Shown one piece after another: positions 1 through 4,846 of a DNA stretch of 6,587 nt. The notes under the pieces are model-generated. The model was not told the origin of the DNA, did not search any database, and saw only the letters and a program-made list of their open reading frames with translations. Where the stretch lies: contig MHYJ01000032.1 in assembly GCA_001828445.1 (NCBI GenBank), positions 1-6,587 on the forward strand, read 5' to 3'. Each line of letters opens with the position of its first letter. Positions within the stretch are counted from its first letter, which is position 1. Both the position numbers and the translations under genes were made by a program. Source of the stretch: Planctomycetes bacterium RBG_16_43_13 (GTDB lineage: Bacteria > Planctomycetota > MHYJ01).

Positions 1-132
1 TGCCGGCAGGTTGATATGGAGGTCAACCGAATTCAGGTAATCAGGGAGGTTGTCAACGTCCCCATCCCTGTCTCTGCGGAGGGATGTCCTGTTCCAAACC
101 ACATTAGCAAACAAATCAATGCGGGCTCTTAA
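1..132. other. Partial coding region at left edge, strand undecided
   Basis: Two codon-aligned antiparallel frames are open here. On the plus strand, frame 1 reads 43 codons from the window edge to a TAA at 130-132, which would overlap the stop of the convergent minus-strand lipoprotein gene within TTAA. Its text (IREVVNVPIPVSAEG, ending NAGS) faintly recalls a TIM-barrel strand. On the minus strand the same bases read through to the edge and contain RDRDGDVDNLPDYL, which looks like a calcium-binding D-x-D-G-D loop. That frame has no ATG and no ribosome binding site after its upstream stop. Codon-position composition (low G+C at position 2, purine-first codons) is nearly symmetric between the two strands and does not decide. 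The plus reading needs no start inside the window, so it is slightly favoured. Confidence 0.35.
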
Positions 133-671
133 TTTCCCTCAAGCGCCACATCAAATGTAAGCGTTTTTCCATCGTCCATCCTTACCTTTTCTTTTGACCA
201 CGTTTTATATCTACCTTTGGTGTCTTTTACCTCTATATTGTAATATCCGTATCCCAAATTGCTATGCACATATCTTCCCTTGCTGGACGGGTTAAATTTC
301 TGTTGATAAGAGTTATTTTCGGATTCAAACTGCTCTTCCTCGCCTTCTCCCATTCCTTCTTGTAATCTTAACTTTGACGCTGTGAACTTAAATTCCCCCA
401 CCATAGATGAACTGCCCTTTAGGGGCTGACCGTTCACCTTTAAGACAAGGCGGATTTTCGCCATACCGCTCTCGACGGGCGCCTCCCAATCCGCATCAGC
501 CATATTGTCATATATACTTCCCATATTACCTCCTGTAGTTTTTTTATTGTCTGATGTACTGTTGCCACTCGAATCGGGTGTCTTGCCTCCAGCATTATCT
601 TTCTTACCATCACAACTGGCAAAAGCAAGCACTGTGAAAACGAGCACGACGGAGAGGAAAAGGAATCTCAT
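129..671 (-). CDS. Putative lipoprotein of unknown function with a C-terminal beta-rich domain
   Basis: A 180-residue protein, not recognised as a named family. Residues 1-19 are a hydrophobic signal sequence and Cys20 in F-A-S-C is a lipobox-like lipidation site, so the product is probably a membrane-anchored lipoprotein. Residues 21-58 form a Gly/Ser/Thr/Asn/Lys linker of low complexity. Residues 70-180 alternate hydrophobic and polar residues (AKIRLVLKVNGQPL, then YGYYNIEVKDTKGRY, then KTLTFDVAL), which suggests a small beta-sandwich, perhaps transthyretin or carboxypeptidase-regulatory-like; that is inference. An acidic patch (GEGEEEQFESE) lies near 108-118. The ATG at 671 was chosen over a GTG at 677 because AGGAGG at 682-677 sits 5 bases upstream of the ATG and would overlap the GTG. 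The gene lies downstream of rsmI on the same strand but has its own strong promoter. Confidence 0.85.
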   Translation of the reverse strand: MRFLFLSVVLVFTVLAFASCDGKKDNAGGKTPDSSGNSTSDNKKTTGGNMGSIYDNMADADWEAPVESGMAKIRLVLKVNGQPLKGSSSMVGEFKFTASKLRLQEGMGEGEEEQFESENNSYQQKFNPSSKGRYVHSNLGYGYYNIEVKDTKGRYKTWSKEKVRMDDGKTLTFDVALEGN

Positions 672-708
672 ATGCACCTCCTTAAAAAAGTTAATGGTTA
701 ATCGCCTG

Positions 709-736
709 ATTATATGAAAGGGGCTATGTATGTCAA
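709..736 (-). promoter_or_regulatory. Consensus sigma-70 promoter of the 180-residue lipoprotein gene
   Basis: On the minus strand a perfect -35 TTGACA (736-731) is followed after 16 bases by a perfect -10 TATAAT (714-709). Transcription would start near 702, giving a leader of about 30 bases that contains the AGGAGG ribosome binding site at 682-677 and ends at the ATG at 671. It lies in the 70-odd bases between the rsmI stop and this gene, so the lipoprotein can be expressed independently of rsmI. Confidence 0.8.
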
Positions 737-747
737 GATTTCTTTTT

Positions 748-1428
748 CTATCTTTTAGCCCCCTCGACGACTACTGTGAACTCGCCCCTTACACCCTTCT
801 CGGTATAATATTTCAATAACTCCGCTAAATGCCCCACTTTTATCTCTTCGTAAATCTTGGTCAGTTCTCTTGCTATAACAGCCCGCCTATCGCCAAGGAC
901 ATTAACCATATCCTCAAGCGTGTCGAGAATGCGATGCGGCGACTCGAAAAAGACAAGCGTCCTCTCATCATCTATCAATGCCTTTAACGTCTTCCGCCTC
1001 TTCCCGCCCTTACGAGGCAGGAACCCCTCGAATACAAACCTGTCCGCCCCGAACCCGCAGACGGAGAGAGCCGTAGTAACCGACGACGCACCGGGGAGAG
1101 CCACCACCTCGATATTATTGCGGAGCGCCTCGCCCACTAACACTGCCCCAGGGTCTGAAATCGCAGGCGTCCCCGCCTCGCTCACGAGGGCTACATTTTT
1201 ACCATTAAGCAGTTGACCTATGATGGCGTCCAGCCGACCTTTGTGCGAATGCTGGAAATACGCCACGAGCGGTTTCTTTATATTGTAGTGGTTGAGAAGT
1301 TTCGCAGTCGTCCGCGTGTCCTCAGATGCGACAACGTCAACTTCCTTGAGGATGCGGAGCGCCCGCAGGGTTATGTCCTCCAAATTCCCGATTGGCGTCG
1401 CCACTACATAGAGTTTGCCTGTGATCAT
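748..1428 (-). CDS. rsmI: 16S rRNA (cytidine-1402-2'-O)-methyltransferase RsmI, short form
   Basis: RsmI uses S-adenosylmethionine to methylate the 2'-O ribose of C1402 in the 16S rRNA decoding centre, acting in the cytoplasm on the small subunit. The 226-residue protein shows the tetrapyrrole-methylase-type fold with family signatures: TPIGNLEDIT at 11-20, SEDTR at 35-39, VSEAGTPAISDPG at 82-94, LPGASS at 111-116, FFESPHR at 160-166, ARELTK at 186-191 and GEFTVVVEG at 215-223. It is shorter than the roughly 280-residue E. coli protein and stops right after the core, so the C-terminal helical part is absent, as in other short members. The start ATG at 1428 gives the expected N-terminus (MITGKLYVVATPIGN). 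No Shine-Dalgarno precedes it; the bases just upstream on the coding strand are a C run, and a TATAAT lies 8 bases before the ATG. Confidence 0.95.
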   Translation of the reverse strand: MITGKLYVVATPIGNLEDITLRALRILKEVDVVASEDTRTTAKLLNHYNIKKPLVAYFQHSHKGRLDAIIGQLLNGKNVALVSEAGTPAISDPGAVLVGEALRNNIEVVALPGASSVTTALSVCGFGADRFVFEGFLPRKGGKRRKTLKALIDDERTLVFFESPHRILDTLEDMVNVLGDRRAVIARELTKIYEEIKVGHLAELLKYYTEKGVRGEFTVVVEGAKR

Positions 1429-1436
1429 AGGGGGGC

Positions 1437-1442
1437 ATTATA
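1437..1442 (-). promoter_or_regulatory. Candidate -10 box of rsmI, implying a leaderless or near-leaderless transcript
   Basis: The minus strand carries a perfect TATAAT at 1442-1437, only 8 bases before the rsmI ATG at 1428. If used, transcription would begin at about the start codon. That matches the lack of any purine-rich ribosome binding site. No convincing -35 is found 16-18 bases upstream (best window GTGTCT), so the call rests on the -10 hexamer and the missing Shine-Dalgarno site. Confidence 0.4.
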
Positions 1443-1473
1443 TAAATAAATCGTAGGACAGACACCATTTTCT

Positions 1474-1501
1474 TTGACATCAAAAGAGGTTAAAGTGTAA
1501 C
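1474..1501 (+). promoter_or_regulatory. Candidate promoter of the AT-rich orphan gene
   Basis: A perfect -35 TTGACA at 1474-1479 is followed after 16 bases by TGTAAC at 1496-1501, which matches four of six positions of the -10 consensus. Transcription would start near 1508, just before the ATG at 1511, so the transcript would have almost no leader. The weak -10 limits confidence. Confidence 0.4.
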
Positions 1502-1510
1502 ATTTCTGAA

Positions 1511-2179
1511 ATGGGAATGAGCAGTAACTGGGGGAGGCGTCTATTTTTCATATTATTATCTCAACTCATCACACATACGGGATGCTCTTTTAACAATAGT
1601 AAGGTTTCATTGTTAGAACATATAGAAACATCTGGCTTGATAGTTCAGCGAATTCAATTAGAGGAAGACAAACAGCTAATCGTATATGTAACCAATCCTG
1701 ATTTCCGCTGGGTTGGAGAATTATATGGAGGAGGAACTATTCCTAATAGCATTATGATGGATGGCAACTTCACCCTTTACCTTAAAGACAAATCGAGCGT
1801 TATATCGGCTTTAGATATTGGGAATATGGTCTTTTATTCTCAGGATACCATAGAAGAATTAGGTAATAGAGATGATTTTAAAGTGATTGAGATGAAAAAC
1901 TGGAATGTAGAGGGTATAAAATACTGCCTTGCTTTTGAACAATACGCTAACTCAAGCAATGTTTATAGATGCATCGTAGGATACAGCATAAGGGATAAAA
2001 AATTAAAGACATTGCTTCCTCCAACATTTGTATCATTTTATGAATCGACTACCTTTGAAAAAGGCCGTTTATATGCAGAGTATTATGACAATTCAACAGA
2101 GGGCGGCTATTTTATTGATACGTATGTGTGGAATCCAGAAATAGAAGTTTTTGAGAAGGTATCTACTACACGCAAATGA
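1511..2179 (+). CDS. Putative lipoprotein of unknown function, AT-rich orphan gene
   Basis: A 222-residue protein not matched to a known family. Residues 9-21 (RRLFFILLSQLIT) make a short signal segment and Cys25 in H-T-G-C resembles a lipidation site, though His at -3 departs from the usual lipobox. The rest looks like a soluble, mainly beta extracytoplasmic domain with many aromatic residues and short repeats of strand-like character (LIVYVTNPDFRWVGELYGGG near 56-75; GGYFIDTYVWNPEIEVFEKV at the C-terminus). Three sampled 60-base lines have about 35% G+C, against 48-63% in two sampled lines of rsmI, which hints at separate ancestry. No Shine-Dalgarno precedes ATG 1511; an in-frame ATG at 1517 is an alternative start. 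It is divergent from rsmI and has no obvious terminator after its TGA stop. Confidence 0.75.
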   Translation: MGMSSNWGRRLFFILLSQLITHTGCSFNNSKVSLLEHIETSGLIVQRIQLEEDKQLIVYVTNPDFRWVGELYGGGTIPNSIMMDGNFTLYLKDKSSVISALDIGNMVFYSQDTIEELGNRDDFKVIEMKNWNVEGIKYCLAFEQYANSSNVYRCIVGYSIRDKKLKTLLPPTFVSFYESTTFEKGRLYAEYYDNSTEGGYFIDTYVWNPEIEVFEKVSTTRK

Positions 2180-2213
2180 CACGAGTTCAATAATTAAGTG
2201 TTGCTTGAAAATG

Positions 2214-2244
2214 ATTTGCTATTCTGGTGCGATATCTATATAAT
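2214..2244 (+). promoter_or_regulatory. Promoter P1 of the mini-lipoprotein/582-residue protein unit, with shared element
   Basis: A -35-like TTGCTA at 2216-2221 is separated by 17 bases from a perfect -10 TATAAT at 2239-2244, so transcription would start near 2251 and leave a leader of about 60 bases. Bases 2214-2244 match the promoter region at 4275-4305 in 25 of 31 positions without gaps, including ATTTGCTATT and GTGCGATATC. The GATATC palindrome in the spacer is a candidate operator, but no regulator is identified. Confidence 0.7.
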
Positions 2245-2313
2245 TTCATTTCGATAACTTTGCATCAATGAGAGTTGGGGTAAAATGCACATCTTGAGAG
2301 GAGGTGATTTTGT

Positions 2314-2439
2314 ATGTTGAGAGGCATCATCCTTGCAATCCTATTCTTAATAGCAACAGTCGGCTTAGTGGGTTGTTCAAGCGACAGTAACAATAATAGT
2401 GGCAGTGGCAAAGTAACAGTTGGTGGCGGTGGGTCATAG
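2314..2439 (+). CDS. Mini-lipoprotein, 41 residues
   Basis: This small gene encodes MLRGIILAILFLIATVGLVG followed by the lipid-acceptor cysteine, then a polar tail of about 20 residues rich in Ser, Asn and Gly that ends in GGGGS. The lipobox L-V-G-C (Cys21) is canonical. The start is firmly fixed by AGGAGGTGA at 2299-2307, one of the best ribosome binding sites in the window, 6 bases before ATG 2314. The mature peptide has no folded domain, so it could be a small membrane-anchored structural peptide or the remnant N-terminus of a larger lipoprotein. It lies 37 bases upstream of the 582-residue secreted protein gene, downstream of promoter P1, and the two are probably co-transcribed. Function is unknown. 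Confidence 0.75.
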   Translation: MLRGIILAILFLIATVGLVGCSSDSNNNSGSGKVTVGGGGS

Positions 2440-2476
2440 TAAAATCAAAGTTAAAAATTAAGGAGGATATTAAGTT

Positions 2477-4225
2477 ATGAGAAAGACAGTAGTAACAACT
2501 CTATTTTGTATATTGTTTTCAGCATTATTCATCACGTCTGGTTTCGCACAATCACCAGTAGAATACACACCAACAGCATATAAGGTAACGGTATATAAAA
2601 CAGACATTTCGACTGATGGCGCAACATTTGCAAATGTATTCGACAATCCAAGCGGGGTGCAAATCGATTTGGTTGACCCAGCGAGTTTGAGCAGTGCGTT
2701 CGGAGAGGGGAACGTCCCTGCCGGAACGTATGGAGTAATGAGAATGACTGTAGGAACTTTGCTTGTCTATTCTTCTACAGACCTCAGTATAACTGACGGT
2801 GAATATACCGTAACAGGTATGCCACCAGGTCCGTATCCTGCGACTATGGAGGTACATTTTGGCACGGCAGAGAACGGTGGTCTTCCGCCCGATATGGGTA
2901 ATGGCTTAGGCGGGCAGGGAACTGACACAGCACCGTTTCTGATGCCTATGCCGTTTACGGTTGAGGCAGGCGGGAATACAAACATACGCTTTATATTCTC
3001 TGTAACGGACACATTGGTCGATTTTGGACCTGGTGGGATAAACCTTATGCCACCCGGCTTATTCGTTGTAGCAAGTAATGCCAGTGCATCTACGTTATCA
3101 GGTGATTACAATGTGGTCTTTTACAATGCGAACAAGGAACTTGACTGGTCTGGAGGTCCCCCACCAACAATAACAGCGTGGGATTTTTCATCCGGTTGGG
3201 GAGTCCTATCATTCGTGGGAGACGGGACGTGGGCATTCACAGGAACAGAAAACACCGAAGACCTGATGGCTGGCGGGGCAGGAAGCATTGGTCCAGTTTC
3301 TGTATCAGGTCTATACGGTGTAAATACAGATGGTTCTATCTGGATGGTTGTAACCGGCGAGGATGGCACAATACGGGGGGCATTGCAAAGCGACGGTGCC
3401 GTATTTGTAGGAACTATGGTTGATAGCCCTACCTCACATTTTATGATATATGGCACAAGGCAGGCAACTTCTGCAAGCGCTGCTACGCTTACCGGTGGTT
3501 ACTACTATTCCGGCTATCTCAGCAGTTACTTTAATGATGGCTTTTCAGAGGGCATAAATTACGGTAGGAATTTCTCAGATGTAACATTTAACGAAATAGA
3601 TACTCTGTTTAATGGTGGCGGCGATGACAACGAAGTTTTAGTAAATGACCCTACTTGGTTACCACCAAGCTCTTTAGGACCATACGTATCTCTGGATCCG
3701 GACATCGGTACGTCAGAAACTTATACTGTTGCTCCTGATGGCACATTTTCAATACCTTTGATGAATGACGGCGGGGTTCTACAAGATGGTTCAGCCCTAT
3801 GTGTTGCAGGACGAGGCACGGACTTTAATGAGCAGGATTTTGGCTTCGCAGTTAAGAAGAGTGCTCCCGGCACATTCACCAATGCCTCCGTAGTAGGCAC
3901 ATACTTCGGCGCCTATTTCGGCGACTGGTATGATGCTGGTGCAACAAACAGTTACTTCTTCTCCGGCTCATTTAGCGTTACGTTTGACGGGGCAGGAAAT
4001 GGGGTTGTAACTACGATGGAGAATCAGGAGGGGGTTCTAACATCTACTACCTTCCCCATAGTGTATAACGTCGATTCTGCAACAGGTCTCGTAGATATGG
4101 GAGATGGTATTATGGGTGCAATAGGAGTAGATGGTAAGAACTGCATACTGTATTCGTTAGCCGAATTCCCGACACCTGGGATTCCTAACGAACAACGGTT
4201 TTTGGGTCTTGCGGTGAAACAGTAA
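2477..4225 (+). CDS. Secreted modular protein with an N-terminal DUF4382-like domain and three beta-rich repeats
   Basis: A 582-residue exported protein of unknown function. Residues 1-25 are a Sec signal peptide, with likely cleavage after or near S-G-F-A-Q. Residues 28-200 (KVTVYKTDIST, VPAGTYGVMRMTVG at 80-93, FTVEAGGNTNIRFIF at 160-174) resemble the DUF4382 pattern of surface beta-domains; this is by eye only. Three modules of about 110-125 residues follow, at about 207-329, 338-462 and 472-582. Each opens with a G-x-Y strand (LSGDYN, LTGGYYY, VVGTYFG), has a central Y-x-V segment (280, 416, 530), a D-G box (DGAVFVGT, DGSALCVAG, DGKNCILYS) and a closing strand (FMIYGTRQ, FGFAVKKS, FLGLAVKQ). 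It is Gly, Thr, Ser and aromatic rich and almost cysteine-free after export, so it is probably extracellular or surface-exposed. The ribosome binding site AGGAGG at 2461-2466 lies 10 bases before the ATG. A terminator follows directly. Confidence 0.85.
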   Translation: MRKTVVTTLFCILFSALFITSGFAQSPVEYTPTAYKVTVYKTDISTDGATFANVFDNPSGVQIDLVDPASLSSAFGEGNVPAGTYGVMRMTVGTLLVYSSTDLSITDGEYTVTGMPPGPYPATMEVHFGTAENGGLPPDMGNGLGGQGTDTAPFLMPMPFTVEAGGNTNIRFIFSVTDTLVDFGPGGINLMPPGLFVVASNASASTLSGDYNVVFYNANKELDWSGGPPPTITAWDFSSGWGVLSFVGDGTWAFTGTENTEDLMAGGAGSIGPVSVSGLYGVNTDGSIWMVVTGEDGTIRGALQSDGAVFVGTMVDSPTSHFMIYGTRQATSASAATLTGGYYYSGYLSSYFNDGFSEGINYGRNFSDVTFNEIDTLFNGGGDDNEVLVNDPTWLPPSSLGPYVSLDPDIGTSETYTVAPDGTFSIPLMNDGGVLQDGSALCVAGRGTDFNEQDFGFAVKKSAPGTFTNASVVGTYFGAYFGDWYDAGATNSYFFSGSFSVTFDGAGNGVVTTMENQEGVLTSTTFPIVYNVDSATGLVDMGDGIMGAIGVDGKNCILYSLAEFPTPGIPNEQRFLGLAVKQ

Positions 4226-4238
4226 AAGGATAAAAAGC

Positions 4239-4276
4239 AAAAAAGGGGTGGGCATCAATAGCCCGCCCTTTTTTAT
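4239..4276 (+). terminator. Rho-independent terminator after the 582-residue protein gene
   Basis: The stem GGGGTGGGC (4245-4253) pairs with GCCCGCCCT (4261-4269), with one internal T-G and one closing G-T wobble, around a 7-base loop ATCAATA. It is flanked by an A run before and six T residues (4269-4274) after. It lies 14 bases past the TAA at 4223-4225. The A and T flanks could also let it act weakly on the other strand, but no minus-strand gene ends here. Confidence 0.93.
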
Positions 4277-4305
4277 TTGCTATTTATGTGCGATATCAGT
4301 AAAAT
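4275..4305 (+). promoter_or_regulatory. Promoter P2 of the thioredoxin-like gene, sharing the P1 element
   Basis: TTGCTA at 4277-4282 and TAAAAT at 4300-4305 are separated by 17 bases, the same geometry as P1. The 31 bases match P1 (2214-2244) at 25 positions, with GTGCGATATC identical in the spacer. Weak similarity continues into the leader (CATT, CG and AACT words with small gaps). It starts immediately after the terminator of the preceding unit, so transcription of the thioredoxin-like gene is separate. Start would be near 4312, giving a leader of about 35 bases. Confidence 0.65.
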
Positions 4306-4345
4306 CCATTCGTCAACTACGTAAGAGTTTTTGGAGGGAATTGGT

Positions 4346-4768
4346 ATGAGAAAAATGGCAATACTTGGAGTAGCAGCACTTCTATTTTTCGCCTCTGCCT
4401 GCAGTAGCGTAAAGGACAATCAGGATGTGGAGATTTCCTACGAAGGCGGGATGGCGAAAATGAAAGACCTAATCGTCGAGGGCTCCGTTACCGTCTTCGA
4501 CTTCTATGCCGATTGGTGAGGGGGATGCGGGGCGCTCGCCCCTAAAATTGAGGAGTTGCCTCAAAAATATGACAAGGTAGTCCTTCGTAACGTGGATATC
4601 GTGAACTGGAAGTCGCCGACATTCACCAACATATCCAAGGAGTTTGACGTTCACGCTATCCCATACATAAGGATATACGGACCGAACAGGGAACTAATTT
4701 TTGATAAAACGACTACGAACATTGCAGAAATAGAGGAAGCGGTTAAATCACACGCAAAGGTACGGTAG
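4346..4768 (+). CDS. Thioredoxin-like lipoprotein, probable selenoprotein with in-frame TGA (U-G-G-C active site)
   Basis: Read through the TGA at 4517-4519, this gene gives 140 residues. Residues 1-18 are a signal sequence with Cys19 in A-S-A-C as probable lipidation site. Residues 47-140 form a thioredoxin fold: strand VTVFDFYADW (48-57), active site U58-G-G-C61, then GALAPKIEEL, strand VVLRNVDI, and the cis-proline loop H-A-I-P106-Y-I-R-I-Y-G-P. The TGA replaces the N-terminal, nucleophilic cysteine of W-C-G-P-C. Thioredoxins of this kind catalyse thiol-disulfide exchange; this one would act outside the cytoplasmic membrane on unknown partners. GGAGGG at 4333-4338 lies 7 bases before ATG 4346; an in-frame TTG at 4331 overlaps that site and is rejected. 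TGG encodes the adjacent Trp and TGA ends other genes, so TGA is not simply Trp here. A sequencing error or nonsense mutation in a Cys codon remains possible. Confidence 0.8.
4520..4543 (+). promoter_or_regulatory. Candidate bacterial SECIS hairpin
   Basis: Directly after the in-frame TGA, GGGGC (4529-4533) pairs perfectly with GCCCC (4538-4542) around the loop GCTC (4534-4537). A G4527-T4543 wobble can extend the base beyond an unpaired C. The apical loop begins 14 bases after the TGA and has G as its first base, in line with what is known of bacterial SECIS elements, which lie inside the reading frame and are bound by SelB. The stem is short and no clear bulged U as in E. coli fdhF is evident apart from unpaired T4526, so the evidence is supportive rather than decisive. 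Confidence 0.55.
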
Positions 4769-4780
4769 CGACTAAAGGTA

Positions 4781-4846
4781 GAAATCCTAAATCCGAAATA
4801 CTAAACTCTAAACAAATCCGAATTCCTAAATACCAATGACTAAAAC
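4781..4846 (+). repeat. Degenerate heptamer repeat (consensus roughly RAAATCC)
   Basis: Consecutive units read GAAATCC, TAAATCC, GAAATAC, TAAACTC, TAAACAAATCC, GAATTCC, TAAATACC, then decay through AATGAC and TAAAAC into the first codons of truB. The plus strand of this block is very poor in G. It fills most of the 67-base gap between the thioredoxin-like gene and truB and has no hairpin. It might be an intergenic repeat found elsewhere in the genome; that cannot be tested here. Confidence 0.65.

Noticed and set aside
690..706. Short duplicated TTAAC words near the lipoprotein transcription start as an operator
   Set aside because: Two 5-base AT-rich copies are too short to distinguish from chance.
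857..1449. Plus-strand open frames of 119 and 78 codons opposite rsmI
   Set aside because: The rsmI reading has all family motifs; the plus frames have no ribosome binding sites and no recognisable features.
3121..3456. Minus-strand open frame of 111 codons and other frames within the secreted protein gene
   Set aside because: They are shadows of the long plus-strand gene, Pro/Ser-rich, and lack start signals.
4331..4519. A 62-residue stand-alone ORF ending at the TGA, and a separate 70-residue ORF from TTG 4556
   Set aside because: They join in the same frame into one thioredoxin fold. The TTG at 4331 overlaps the ribosome binding site and the TTG at 4556 has none, so neither stands alone as a gene.
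4517..4519. Genome-wide reassignment of TGA to Trp or Gly
   Set aside because: TGA terminates the orphan gene at 2179 and truB at 5705, where the proteins end at family-appropriate or sensible lengths, and TGG is used for Trp next to the TGA.
4781..4846. CRISPR array or attachment site in the repeat upstream of truB
   Set aside because: Units are about 7 bases, degenerate and without spacers, and there is no integrase or flanking duplication.
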